From Haloferula rosea (GTDB taxonomy: Bacteria; Verrucomicrobiota; Verrucomicrobiia; Verrucomicrobiales; Akkermansiaceae), in contig NZ_JAENII010000006.1 in assembly GCF_016595525.1 (NCBI RefSeq), forward strand, positions 1-64,000: 64,000 nt of DNA, in the 5' to 3' direction. The notes under the pieces were generated by a model, which searched no databases, was not told the origin of the DNA, and was given only the letters and a program-made list of their open reading frames with translations. The translations under genes and the position numbers were made by a program. This document shows positions 20,374 through 29,377 of the stretch, one piece after another; position 1 is the stretch's first letter; every line of letters starts with the position of its first letter.

Positions 20374-21288
20374 TCAATCCTCAAGAATCCGCCCTGTCGT
20401 GCGGAAATGCTTTTTCGCAGCGCGGTCGAGCGCCGCAGGTCCATGACGCTCAACGAGCTGCTTTCCTGCCTCGATGACGGCATCGGAGGCTCCGAGGGGC
20501 AGGGTCACGCCGCAGGCGGCCGAGGTTTTGTCCATCCAGTCGACGAAGCGCTCGCGCGCGAGAATGGAGGCGGCGGCGACGGCCACGTCCGACTCGGCTT
20601 TGGTGCGTTGGTCGAGCTGGATGTCGATCTTCTGTTGCTTCAGGGCGCGTTGAAGCACGGTTGGCTGAGCGAACTGGTCGGACAGGGCGCGGGGGCAATC
20701 GGGGCGCTGTTCGTGGAGGCGTGCGATGGCCCGGGCGTGTCCCCAGGCGAGCAGGCGGTTGACGTTGCCGAATGAGGTGTGGAGTTCGTTGTAGCGCTCC
20801 GGGCCGATGGCCACCACCGATTCGATGATGCCGGGAGTCTCGCGGATTTGTTTCGCCAGGGTGCGGATCCGCTTCGCACTGGAGATTCGCTTGGAGTCCA
20901 TGATGCCGGCATCCATCAGGGCGCGGGTGCTGGTGGCATCGGTGTAAACCCCGGCGATGACCAGCGGGCCGAAGTAGTCTCCCTTGCCGCTTTCATCGAT
21001 CCCGAAGTGGGGCTCGAACATGTCCGGTTGGTGAACCTCTTCGTAGCCGAGGCGTGCTTCGCCGAGGACTTCGGGTTCCAGAGTGAATTTCACGAAGTCC
21101 TCCGTTTCCTTGCCCTGAACGAGCACCTTGGGGCCTTTCTCATAAACGGAGACGTTCAGCTTGCCCTTCTTCGCGGCGAAGAGGGTGTAGGGTTTCTCAC
21201 TGAACTCGAAGCCGTCGCGCTCCAAGACCGCCCGGAGCACTTCTGCCTGCTGCGTCGTCAGGGCGAACGTGTAGGAGGCGGCGGGCAT
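20374..21288 (-). CDS. rnhC: Ribonuclease HIII
   Basis: Cleaves the RNA strand of RNA-DNA hybrids in the cytoplasm. The 304-residue protein has the HIII-specific N-terminal TBP-like substrate-binding domain (about 1-90), then the RNase H fold. HFGIDESGKGDYFGPLV has the DE pair at 98-99 typical of HIII (DEXGK). MDSKRIS and AESDVAVAAASILARERF carry the remaining acidic active-site residues. A type 2 enzyme with the extra N-terminal domain separates it from RNase HII. The ATG start is unopposed and the next gene upstream is far enough for its own promoter. Confidence 0.93.
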   Translation of the reverse strand: MPAASYTFALTTQQAEVLRAVLERDGFEFSEKPYTLFAAKKGKLNVSVYEKGPKVLVQGKETEDFVKFTLEPEVLGEARLGYEEVHQPDMFEPHFGIDESGKGDYFGPLVIAGVYTDATSTRALMDAGIMDSKRISSAKRIRTLAKQIRETPGIIESVVAIGPERYNELHTSFGNVNRLLAWGHARAIARLHEQRPDCPRALSDQFAQPTVLQRALKQQKIDIQLDQRTKAESDVAVAAASILARERFVDWMDKTSAACGVTLPLGASDAVIEAGKQLVERHGPAALDRAAKKHFRTTGRILED

Positions 21289-21346
21289 GCCCGATCATGG
21301 ATCAGCATGCACTGAAAACCAATATTGAAGGTGGGTTTGAGTTTCC

Positions 21347-22807
21347 TCAGGGAATGAGCTCGAACCGCAGCCGCATGAATCGGGTCGGATGGCTGGCTTG
21401 GGATGATCCGAAGACGATGGTGCACTTCCGTGTGGCATCGGCCTGCACTTCAGTTGTGATCTGGCTGGCGCCATTTCCGACCCATGGGGTGTTCTGCTGC
21501 CTCCGTGCGATCTCGGTCCAGTCACCAGGTATCAACGTTGAGGATTCCTCGAGGATGTAGACCACGTCCTCAGGCTGGGGCTCTGGAAGGTAGCAGAGTC
21601 CGGTCCCGAAGGCTCCCTGTCCCACGAGCGTCGTGGTGCCGTTGTAGGTTAGGGTCCGGACGAGGTTGTTGTCATCGCGCGTTCCGCTTCCGTAGGCCAG
21701 ACCAAGCGCGTAGCTCGTCAGGTTCGGCAGGCCATCGCCATCCGGGTCGGCTTCAGGGAGGGCGTCGGTTCCGTTGTAGCCACCGATGACGCAGACGTGG
21801 TAGGCGAAGCTGTCGGTCGAGTCGACTCCCTCTCCGTTGAAGTTGAGATCGAACTGGGCTCCTGGGTACCCGTCGAACTCAAGAAAGGCGCGGGTGGCGT
21901 AGGCGACTCCTTCCGTCGAGGGTTTGAAGCTCACGGAGAAGGTGGTCGATGTCCCTGGGTGGAGAGCGAGGGGTGGGGCGAGACCGTCGAGAGTAAAGGT
22001 GCCGGGGCTATTGCTTTGCTGATTGAAGTCCACGACGGTGAGCACTTCGTCTTCGTGGTTGGTCAGGGTGAAAGTGCGGCTTGTGGTGGTGCCATTGAGA
22101 ACCTTCCCGAGATGGATCAGGGATCCCGAGGGCAGGTGGGTCGGGGTGTCATCACTGACGCTGACATCGGGTGGGGCTGGGGTTCCGGAGAGCGAGAAGA
22201 AGGGGCGGATCGGGTCATTGGTGGGGATCCCGGAGTATCCGGATGTCTGGGGAGCGGTGGTCACTGCAATGTCCAGCCGGAGGTTGCTCCCGGAGAAGGC
22301 GTAGGCAATGGCCCAGTGGTTGCCCCCACTGTAGTCGTTCGCGATGGAGATCCAGTAGGTCCCCGCTCCGAGCGTCACCGGGTTCGGCAGGGTGCCGGCG
22401 TAGTCAAATGTTGGCAGTCCGAAGACGATGGTGTCGCCTCTGTCGGTCGCTTCAGTGGTAATCTGAAGCGGCTGAGCATCGCCGATCAGAGGCCCGGGAA
22501 TCGGCTTGTCCGGGTCGGAGGCGTCGGTGCTGCCGTCGTCCTCGAAGAAGGCAATGGTGAACGAATCGGTTCCCGGGCGGGGGATGGTGTATTGACTGCT
22601 ATACATGCCGGAGAAGTCGATGGACTCGATGACGGAGTCCTGCAGCAGAGTGAACCTGATGGCGGAGATGGTGCCGGATGTGTCCGAGGCGAAGGCGTTG
22701 ACCGCGTTTCCCCCACCGGAGGTGGAAGTGTAGTTGTTGTAAACCAAGTCCGCTTGACCGATCAGGCAGCTGGCGATCAGAAGAAGGCAGAGGCGCGTGA
22801 AGGACAT
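21347..22807 (-). CDS. Secreted protein with Ig-like (choice-of-anchor D type) domain and C-terminal RVxxP-like module
   Basis: 486 residues from MSFTRLCLLLIASCL, a signal peptide cut near Q18-A19. The first half (about 20-240) is a beta-rich region with SGTISAIRFTLLQDS and TYWISIANDYSGGNHWAI, resembling carbohydrate-binding folds. About 250-350 is an HYDIN/choice-of-anchor-D-like Ig domain (LTNHEDEVLTVVDFN, GTSTTFSVSFKPS). The last 70 residues have VVYILEESSTLIPGDWTEI and end RFMRLRFELIP, a tail related to that of several other secreted proteins in this window. The frame stays open upstream to 23041, but only this start has a signal peptide. Function unknown; probably on the cell surface. 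Confidence 0.75.
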   Translation of the reverse strand: MSFTRLCLLLIASCLIGQADLVYNNYTSTSGGGNAVNAFASDTSGTISAIRFTLLQDSVIESIDFSGMYSSQYTIPRPGTDSFTIAFFEDDGSTDASDPDKPIPGPLIGDAQPLQITTEATDRGDTIVFGLPTFDYAGTLPNPVTLGAGTYWISIANDYSGGNHWAIAYAFSGSNLRLDIAVTTAPQTSGYSGIPTNDPIRPFFSLSGTPAPPDVSVSDDTPTHLPSGSLIHLGKVLNGTTTSRTFTLTNHEDEVLTVVDFNQQSNSPGTFTLDGLAPPLALHPGTSTTFSVSFKPSTEGVAYATRAFLEFDGYPGAQFDLNFNGEGVDSTDSFAYHVCVIGGYNGTDALPEADPDGDGLPNLTSYALGLAYGSGTRDDNNLVRTLTYNGTTTLVGQGAFGTGLCYLPEPQPEDVVYILEESSTLIPGDWTEIARRQQNTPWVGNGASQITTEVQADATRKCTIVFGSSQASHPTRFMRLRFELIP

Positions 22808-22929
22808 GATGGTGTGAAGGAACGGGGGGGTGAGGAGAGGGGACAGCCAGCAGGTGCACGGCGAGAGGCTGGATCCAGGGAGACCTGCGAGTCTCGGGCG
22901 GCAGCTGCTGGCTGTGGGGGAGAGGGTAA

Positions 22930-23643
22930 TCAGGGGAGCTCCACGACGCGGAAGAAGGCAGCGCCGTTTGGGGGAGTGGTTTCGGCGTAAGACCTTGCGG
23001 TCAGTTCTGAGGTGGCGGTCTCCGTGGCAACGGGCAGCCACTGGTTCAGATTGACGGATCGTTCGACTCGGTAGGAGACACCGGTTTCTGAAACCCAGGT
23101 CAGGTTGACCGCGTTCGCCACGCGCTCGAAATGGGTGATCTTGAGTGGTTCTGGTGGCGCTCCCACCTCGACCACTTCGAGTCGCGTGATGTTGAACTGT
23201 CCGTTGATGTTGAATCCCCCGAACTCCGAAAAGACCGCGGATGTGAGGATCACGGTGCCGTTGAACTGGAAGAAGTCATCGGGATCGGTGCTGAGATTCT
23301 CAATGGTCAGCGTGCCGTTGACGGTCCCGTCGATGATGGGTGCCACCGAGGTCAGGGGATAGTGGGGCTGCCGATGGGCATTGGACTGGAGCACCCAGCG
23401 CGTAGGCAGTCTGGGAATGGTGGTGGTCGGCCCAAGGGGCTGGGTGCCGTCGAAGATCTCTGCCTTGACGTCGAAGGTTCCCGTGGAAGTAGCCCCCGCC
23501 GTGCCGGAAAGGCTGATGCCATTGGTGGCCGGGTCAGCTCCGGATGGCAGCGTGAAATCGATTTCCAGGCGATGCCCACCGGGCACGGTAATGTCGGCAT
23601 GAGCCAATCCGAGGAAGAGCAGGAAGGGAAGGAGACGTGTCAT
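22930..23643 (-). CDS. Secreted beta-rich protein with C-terminal RVxxP-like module
   Basis: 237 residues. The start is fixed by GAGGAGG 5 nt before the ATG at 23643 and by the signal peptide MTRLLPFLLFLGLAHA. The mature part is beta-rich (HRLEIDFTLPSGAD, STGTFDVKAEIFDGT, FFQFNGTVILTSAVF). The C-terminal 75 residues form a small domain, ITHFERVANAVNLTW, YRVERSVNLNQWLPV, ending FFRVVELP. It starts 49 bases after the Ser/Thr kinase stop and shares orientation with the gene downstream, so sigma factor, kinase and two secreted proteins may be one unit. No enzyme motif is seen. Confidence 0.75.
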   Translation of the reverse strand: MTRLLPFLLFLGLAHADITVPGGHRLEIDFTLPSGADPATNGISLSGTAGATSTGTFDVKAEIFDGTQPLGPTTTIPRLPTRWVLQSNAHRQPHYPLTSVAPIIDGTVNGTLTIENLSTDPDDFFQFNGTVILTSAVFSEFGGFNINGQFNITRLEVVEVGAPPEPLKITHFERVANAVNLTWVSETGVSYRVERSVNLNQWLPVATETATSELTARSYAETTPPNGAAFFRVVELP

Positions 23644-23692
23644 TTCATCCTCCTCACGGCATTCCTGCTGCGGCGTTACCGGGAAAATTCGA

Positions 23693-26371
23693 TCACTTGC
23701 TCCCGCTCTCCGAAAGAACCCACCGGCGGACAGTACGGTCTCTGGCCGCAGTTGCGATGCGGTTCCCTTGATCGAGAATGGTGACCCACTCGATCGGCGA
23801 GGGGTGCTTGAGGCCGGGGACGATTTCCCGGTCAGTACGCAGTGACCAGACCCGGACGGTGCCGTTGGTCCCGGGCCCCTGATCGATTGAGAACAGGAAA
23901 GCGCCATCGACACAGAACCAGGAGACTCCGTGCAGATGTCGCAGTGGTCGCCCGGCGGGCTGAAGGGTTCGGACGTCGAAGCGGTGCAGGGCGACATCTT
24001 GATCCGCCCGAATCAGGATCTCCCGCCGATCCGGCACCGCGCGAACCTGCACGCCCGTGGCTTCTCCCGGGGCGGCGAGCAGGGGCACATGCTGGTGGCG
24101 GTAGGTGAGCTCCGGCACTTCGAGGATCGAGATGGTGCCGTCGTCATGGGCGACGGCGATTTCCTCACCCTGATCGAGCATGCTCAGGGATGTGGCTTTC
24201 CGGTCGAGGAGGAGGGTATGGATGACCTCGGGCCCATCCGTCCGGATCAATTGCAGTTGGTTGTCGCGATTGAGGGAGACGCCGAGGCGGCCGTCGGCGC
24301 TCAGTGCAAGCAGGCTTGGTATGCCTTGGTGACCCTCGATCTTCTGCACGGGCTTTCCTGGTGCCTGGAACCCAATTCGTGGGGCGGAGTCCGCCGTCTC
24401 TCCTCCCATCATGTTGGAATCGTTCCACCGGGCACTGGCGAGGCAGGTGATCTTGGCTTTGCTACTGAGGTGCCAGACTGCCGCATGGGTGAAGCCCAGC
24501 AGACTGGTGGTGGCATCCGGCAAGCCGCGTGTGTGGCACTCGCCGATGCTCCACATGTCGGCAGGGCCGGTGAGGGCTCCCAGTTTGACCGCGTGTCCCG
24601 GGCGGGAGGCGTTGGCGCGCCATTCCCGTGACCGGCCGGTCGTGTCCAGAATCCAGAGGTCGGTGGTTTCCCTTTCGAACGAGAGCCAGATCGCCGGTTC
24701 GGGGAGCATGGCTGCTTCGTAGCCGCGAGCCATGGCGGAGACGTCCCATAGGACGGCCGGTCGATGGCTGGAGAGGACCAGAATCCGCTTGGACAGGGGG
24801 TGGTAGATCGCCTTCTCGAGGCCGGATCCAAACACGAGTGGAGCCATGGCGGGAGCACCGGCCGCGGTGTCGGTAAAGGTCACCAGGCCCTCGGGTTGGA
24901 CCACCACCTTGATCTCGGTGGTGTCGCTTGGAGCGGCTGGCTGTGCGACTTCCTCTGTGGGTGTCAGCGAGCCGTCGGGCGCAAGTTTCGACATCGAGCC
25001 ATCGGCATACCGGAGGTGGAAGGCCCCGTCCGCATCGGGCACGGCGGCTTCAACGGTCCCGGGTAGTGAGACTTCGGCCATGGCCTCGGGGAAGGTCACG
25101 GTGTTGGCGAGGAAACGACCGGCGTACCGGGCTTCGGCGTTCTCCGGGTTCAGCTCGAGCGCGCTCTTGATGTGATCCCGGGCTTCAGCGTGGCGGCCTC
25201 GATCCATCGCACGGAAGGAGGCGAGCAAGGCACGGTCGGAGCCCGACCCGCGGGCTTCGTTTTCAGCGGCAAGCACGGCTTCGAGTGCCTGACGATCGCG
25301 CATCGAGGTCCACCATCCGGCCACGCCGATTGCCGTGATGGCGAGCAGGACGCAGCATGCGATTGCGACAGCGAAGCGGTGCTGGTGGGCCAGCTTTTTA
25401 GTACGATATACCCAGTATTTGTTGCCGGCGGTGACGGTTCCTCCATCGCGCAGTGCGATCAGGTCGCCGTGCAGTTCATTGGCGCTTTGGTAGCGCTCAT
25501 CGGGGTCGATGGCACAGCACTTCAGGGCGATCCATCCGAGTTCCGCCTGCGGTAGCGGAGGGAAGACATGGCTGCGGATCGCTTGCAACTGGGTATCCCA
25601 GCCGTCACCGGGGCGGATGGTGCCCTCGAGGGCCGGTCGGCCGAGGGCTGCCTCATGGATCAGCAGGCCGAAGGTGAAGATGTCCGAGCGCATGTCTGCG
25701 AGTGGGTCACCCGCAACCTGTTCCGGGCTCATGTAGAGCGGGGTGCCCAGCCGCTGGATTCGCTGGGTGAGTTCGCGACCGACCGTCGCCGGACCTTCGA
25801 GGGCCCTTGCGATCCCGAAGTCAATGACGCGGGCATGGGGGCCTTCGGGCCCGCGCTCGACGAGGATGTTGCCAGGTTTCAGGTCGCGGTGGACGATGCC
25901 GGCGTGGTGTGCGGCGGTAAGGGCATCCGCGATCTGGATGAGGACGGTGAGGCGTTCATCCGCGGTGGCGGATCGGGCCCATGTCTGGAAGTGCTCCCCC
26001 TCGACAAGCTCCATGAGGTAGTAGGGTCGTCCCGTGGCGCTTCGTCCGGCGCGGAGCAAACGGGCAACGTGGGCGTGGGTGAGCAGGGCAAGGATGCGGG
26101 ATTCCTCTTCGAAGCGGGCGAGACTCTCCCCGGCGGCGAGGTCGGGGTGGAGGAACTTGACCGCGACCCGGCGGAGTCCGGCATCCAGCTCGATCGCTTC
26201 GTAAACGTCGCCGAAGGCACCGCCTCCGAGGCGTTCTCCGACCTCGATACCGGGGAGGTCGGTGGGTTCGGATTCGGTGAATGCCAGGCTCAGCATGCAG
26301 CAGCGCGGGCACAGACCGAGAGGAGACTCGGCAGGGATTTCCGTCTGGCAGGTTGGACAGCGGGAGGGCAT
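23693..26371 (-). CDS. Membrane-anchored Ser/Thr protein kinase with WD40-like sensor
   Basis: An 892-residue Hanks-type kinase. It begins with a zinc ribbon (CPTC at 5-8, CPRC at 21-24). The kinase domain (about 42-310) has the glycine loop GERLGGGAFGDV, Lys72, HRDLKPGN (161-168), DFG (184-186) and the activation segment LGTPLYMSPEQV, so it should be active. One transmembrane helix (about 333-354) puts the rest outside the cytoplasm. The C-terminal 500 residues are WD40/beta-propeller-like (VLWDVSAMARG, GTVRVWSLRTD). It starts 8 bases after the ECF sigma factor. ECF-kinase pairs are known in which the kinase activates the sigma factor by phosphorylation, for example EcfP/PknT of Vibrio; I infer the same link here. 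Confidence 0.92.
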   Translation of the reverse strand: MPSRCPTCQTEIPAESPLGLCPRCCMLSLAFTESEPTDLPGIEVGERLGGGAFGDVYEAIELDAGLRRVAVKFLHPDLAAGESLARFEEESRILALLTHAHVARLLRAGRSATGRPYYLMELVEGEHFQTWARSATADERLTVLIQIADALTAAHHAGIVHRDLKPGNILVERGPEGPHARVIDFGIARALEGPATVGRELTQRIQRLGTPLYMSPEQVAGDPLADMRSDIFTFGLLIHEAALGRPALEGTIRPGDGWDTQLQAIRSHVFPPLPQAELGWIALKCCAIDPDERYQSANELHGDLIALRDGGTVTAGNKYWVYRTKKLAHQHRFAVAIACCVLLAITAIGVAGWWTSMRDRQALEAVLAAENEARGSGSDRALLASFRAMDRGRHAEARDHIKSALELNPENAEARYAGRFLANTVTFPEAMAEVSLPGTVEAAVPDADGAFHLRYADGSMSKLAPDGSLTPTEEVAQPAAPSDTTEIKVVVQPEGLVTFTDTAAGAPAMAPLVFGSGLEKAIYHPLSKRILVLSSHRPAVLWDVSAMARGYEAAMLPEPAIWLSFERETTDLWILDTTGRSREWRANASRPGHAVKLGALTGPADMWSIGECHTRGLPDATTSLLGFTHAAVWHLSSKAKITCLASARWNDSNMMGGETADSAPRIGFQAPGKPVQKIEGHQGIPSLLALSADGRLGVSLNRDNQLQLIRTDGPEVIHTLLLDRKATSLSMLDQGEEIAVAHDDGTISILEVPELTYRHQHVPLLAAPGEATGVQVRAVPDRREILIRADQDVALHRFDVRTLQPAGRPLRHLHGVSWFCVDGAFLFSIDQGPGTNGTVRVWSLRTDREIVPGLKHPSPIEWVTILDQGNRIATAARDRTVRRWVLSESGSK

Positions 26372-26379
26372 CGACTACA

Positions 26380-27066
26380 TCACGACCAAACCGATAAAAG
26401 ATAACGAACTTCCTCCGCCAATTCGTCCTGGGTCGAGACGGTCTGGCTGAGTTCCTCTTCCATCAGCTGCCGGAAGCGCTGTCGGAACCGATGCAGGGCG
26501 ACTCGAAAAGCGCCTTCCTTCATTCCAAGTGCCTTGGCGAGCTCCTTGCGGTCGCCTTGGGGGTGGGAGCCATCGAGCAGGGGGGCGGCGAGGCGATGGA
26601 AGTCCCCTTTGCCACATTCCTCCATTTCCCGTGCGAGCGCCTCGCTGGCCCGTTGCATGACCGTCAGGCACCAGGCCTGCGCGAATGCCTGATCCGGGCC
26701 TGCGCGGCGGTCCGAGGTCAACTCGTCCTCCAGTGGAAGATGAGAGGCACCTCCACCACGTCGCTGGCGATTCATGCTCCGCCAACGGTCGGTAAGGAAG
26801 TTCCGGATGGAGCGCTTCAGGTAGGCGCGGAATGCTCCATTGAGCGCCTCCGGCAGGCTATGGTCGGCTCCGCGTTCCAGCATGCGGTGGAAGAATTCCT
26901 GGGTGATTTCATCGGATTCTTCCTCGTTGTGGCCGGTCGCCCGCACGTAGGCCCGCACGGGACGCCAATAGCCCCGGCACCACTCTTCGAGCGCTGGCGA
27001 TTCCACCCGGGCCCGGCGGATCAGCGTCCATCGCGTCTCGGGGAACTCATCTTCGAAGGGTGGCAT
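26380..27066 (-). CDS. ECF-type RNA polymerase sigma factor linked to a Ser/Thr kinase
   Basis: 228 residues from the ATG at 27066, preceded by AAAGGAAAG. The frame stays open to 27168, but the extra part is not conserved. FPETRWTLIRRA at the N-terminus is typical of ECF factors of Planctomycetes and Verrucomicrobia. Region 2 is ITQEFFHRMLERG...FRAYLKRSIRNFLTDRWR; region 4 is GDRKELAKALGMKEGAFRVALHRFRQRFRQL. It directs RNA polymerase to a specific promoter set, which may include the secreted genes downstream. It is the first gene of a run with the kinase 8 bases on. Confidence 0.88.
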   Translation of the reverse strand: MPPFEDEFPETRWTLIRRARVESPALEEWCRGYWRPVRAYVRATGHNEEESDEITQEFFHRMLERGADHSLPEALNGAFRAYLKRSIRNFLTDRWRSMNRQRRGGGASHLPLEDELTSDRRAGPDQAFAQAWCLTVMQRASEALAREMEECGKGDFHRLAAPLLDGSHPQGDRKELAKALGMKEGAFRVALHRFRQRFRQLMEEELSQTVSTQDELAEEVRYLLSVWS

Positions 27067-27265
27067 GCTTTCCTTTTTCTCTGCAAGAATCGGGGGATGA
27101 GGCAATCGGATTCGCTGGGCTTCGGTGACTTGTTGGGACTTCACGATTCGTGAGTCCTTCGTGTTCATATCTTGTACATCTTCCTTCCGATTCCCCGCGG
27201 GGTCAGTGGATGAACCGGGTGAGAATCCTTGCCGATGCTGTGCCTTGGGTTTACCGAACCACCTC

Positions 27266-28288
27266 GTGAACGTATGTGCCCGGTTGCTGTCGATGCTGAC
27301 CCTGCCCTTGGCGGCAGAGTCTTTGCCGGTGACCCTGCAGATCGAGGCCGGAGGGGGCAGTGAGATCTATTATTATACGGGTGGGGGGCAGGCCTATACA
27401 GACAGCGCGGTCAGTGGGCTGATCGAGGTGGAAATCGGGCTGAACCCGCTCGATGCCAGGCCGGAGACCTTGGAATTCGTCGATGGGTCGGTTTTCTACT
27501 CGGAGAGTGAAACGGTGTATTCTCCGAATCAGCTTCCGAAAGTCGAAGAGTTGCGATTCACAACAATGAACCTGCAAGGTCCGTTGATGACGCTGACGCC
27601 GGGAGCCGCAGTTTCGGAGACTGGATTGCTCGACAATGCGGATCACACGCAGGGTTTCACCTCCGGCACTCTGCGCACGGAGTATCGAGCGCTGTTTTTC
27701 AATGACTGGGTGACCTTGTTCGATGCGACACGGGACTACTCGCTCGAGCCGGAAGTTCGGCCTTTCGAGGGCTCGAATCGGATCACAAGCGAAGCCGTCG
27801 AAGGTGCCGGATCGGTGCTTACCGAGACTTTGGAGATCCGGTATGAGAATGTCGCGGGTGGCGAACCTGTGGTGGTGTGGCTTGGTGCAACTTCCCTGAC
27901 GGTGGTGACCATCGGAGGGTTTGTCGCATCCTCCGAGGTAGAGGTGCCTTCCGCTGGGCTGCGTCAGTGGCGTGTGGATGGTGGGGGTTCGCCGGGTTGG
28001 CAGGATGTCGGTGGGACCTCCGCCGTGATTTATGCGCTCGGGTGTGATCCAGGGACGACCGAGGTCCCGCTCGATCTGAACCTATCGGATGCCAGCGCAA
28101 GCCTGACTCTCCCGGCTGCGGGGAGTCGCCTGCCCGTCAGGATCGAGACGAGTGTGGATCTTGATGGCTGGATCCCTGCGCCTCTCGCGGGTGGAGGGCT
28201 GGTGGTGCCTGCGGGGAGCACCGGAGTCGTCGAGGTGGATCTGCCGTCAGGTGGGCGTGGATTTGTCCGGGTGGTGGCGCTAGACTGA
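27266..28288 (+). CDS. Secreted protein with C-terminal RVxxD-like module
   Basis: 340 residues from a GTG at 27266, giving the signal-like start VNVCARLLSMLTLPLAA; the frame is open from 27125 but without signal-like sequence, so the start is uncertain. Beta-rich throughout, with no cysteine pairs beyond the N-terminus and no enzyme motif. Near the end are VRIETSVDLDGWIPA and the final GFVRVVALD, matching the tail of other secreted proteins here. The stop codon overlaps the ATG of mutY by one base (TGATG), so the two are translationally coupled even though the products are unrelated in function. Confidence 0.65.
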   Translation: MNVCARLLSMLTLPLAAESLPVTLQIEAGGGSEIYYYTGGGQAYTDSAVSGLIEVEIGLNPLDARPETLEFVDGSVFYSESETVYSPNQLPKVEELRFTTMNLQGPLMTLTPGAAVSETGLLDNADHTQGFTSGTLRTEYRALFFNDWVTLFDATRDYSLEPEVRPFEGSNRITSEAVEGAGSVLTETLEIRYENVAGGEPVVVWLGATSLTVVTIGGFVASSEVEVPSAGLRQWRVDGGGSPGWQDVGGTSAVIYALGCDPGTTEVPLDLNLSDASASLTLPAAGSRLPVRIETSVDLDGWIPAPLAGGGLVVPAGSTGVVEVDLPSGGRGFVRVVALD

Positions 28289-29343
28289 TGAGCCGCGGAG
28301 ATCGAAATCGAGGAGGGCTGAAGCCACGAGCGAAGCACCATGCCCTGCATGATGTCCCCGGGTTCCGGTCGGCCCTGGCGGCTTGGTTTGGCAGGGAAGG
28401 GAAGGATTACCCATGGCGGCGCACGACCGATCCTTATGAGATTCTCGTGTCCGAGGTGATGCTGCAGCAAACGCAGATCGCCACCGTGCTCGGGCGGGGG
28501 TTTTACACGCGCTTCCTCGAGGTTTTTCCCGATACGCGCACACTGGCGGCGGCGGAGGATGAACCGCTGCTGAAGGCTTGGGAAGGATTGGGATACTACC
28601 GGCGGGCGCGCATGCTGAGGGAGGCTGCGAGGGCGATTGAGAATGACCATGGCGGGTGCTTTCCGGATACCCTCGATGACATTCTCGCCTTGCCCGGGGT
28701 CGGGCGCTACACGGCGGGTGCGGTGATGTCCTTTGCCTTCGACCGTCCGGCTCCGATCGTGGATGGCAACGTGGCGCGGGTGCTGTCCCGCTTGATGGAC
28801 TTGTCCGAGAAGATCGACGGCTCGGGGGCGCAGAAGACGCTGTGGGGCTGGGCGGGTGAATTGCTCGATGAGTCGAACCCGAGGGTGCACAACTCGGCGC
28901 TGATGGAGCTGGGGCAGAGCTATTGCCGCCCCGGGGTGCCCGATTGCCTGGGCTGCCCGGTCTCCGCATTCTGTCGGTGCTCCGAACCTGAGCTGCTCCC
29001 GATCAAGGGGAAGCGGGTGAAGATGACGGAGGTGGACGAGTCGGTGGTGTTCGTGCTGCGGGAGGGGAAGGTGCTTCTCCGGCAGCAGGAAGAGGGTCGG
29101 CGGGTCGGAATGTGGCGGTTGCCGGAGCGGGAAATCGAGAAGGACTGGCCGCTGGTGCATGAGCGGAAGTACGGCATCACGCGCTATCGGGTGACGCTGA
29201 AGGTGTATGAAGGGGCGGAGGGTGTGGAAGCGGGACAGGGCGAGGCGTGGCACCCTGTGGATGAGTTGAGCGAGCGGGTCATGCCGCCGGCGGACCGTGC
29301 GGCGCTGGCTGCCTGTTTGGGGTCCGACGAAGAAATCGCGTGA
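28288..29343 (+). CDS. mutY: A/G-specific adenine DNA glycosylase
   Basis: Removes adenine mispaired with 8-oxoguanine, in the base-excision GO repair system. 351 residues. The helix-hairpin-helix is LPGVGRYTAGA (135-145), the catalytic Glu is in SEVMLQQTQ (Glu56) and the catalytic Asp in IVDGNVARV (Asp159). The [4Fe-4S] cluster cysteines are 213, 220, 223 and 229 (C-X6-C-X2-C-X5-C). The C-terminal NUDIX-like domain that reads 8-oxoG starts near 255 (ESVVFVLREGKVLLRQ). Its ATG overlaps the stop of the secreted protein upstream. Confidence 0.95.
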   Translation: MSRGDRNRGGLKPRAKHHALHDVPGFRSALAAWFGREGKDYPWRRTTDPYEILVSEVMLQQTQIATVLGRGFYTRFLEVFPDTRTLAAAEDEPLLKAWEGLGYYRRARMLREAARAIENDHGGCFPDTLDDILALPGVGRYTAGAVMSFAFDRPAPIVDGNVARVLSRLMDLSEKIDGSGAQKTLWGWAGELLDESNPRVHNSALMELGQSYCRPGVPDCLGCPVSAFCRCSEPELLPIKGKRVKMTEVDESVVFVLREGKVLLRQQEEGRRVGMWRLPEREIEKDWPLVHERKYGITRYRVTLKVYEGAEGVEAGQGEAWHPVDELSERVMPPADRAALAACLGSDEEIA

Positions 29344-29377
29344 GCCGGAGGCCTTGCTCTGCATAGTCTCTTGCCGG

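Noticed and set aside
21797-22990. 397-residue open frame on the plus strand
   Set aside because: It is antisense to the signal-peptide-bearing protein at 21347-22807, Gly/Glu-rich and without domain.
28030-29364. 444-residue open frame on the minus strand
   Set aside because: It is antisense to mutY and the end of the secreted gene; Arg/Pro/His-rich and without domain.
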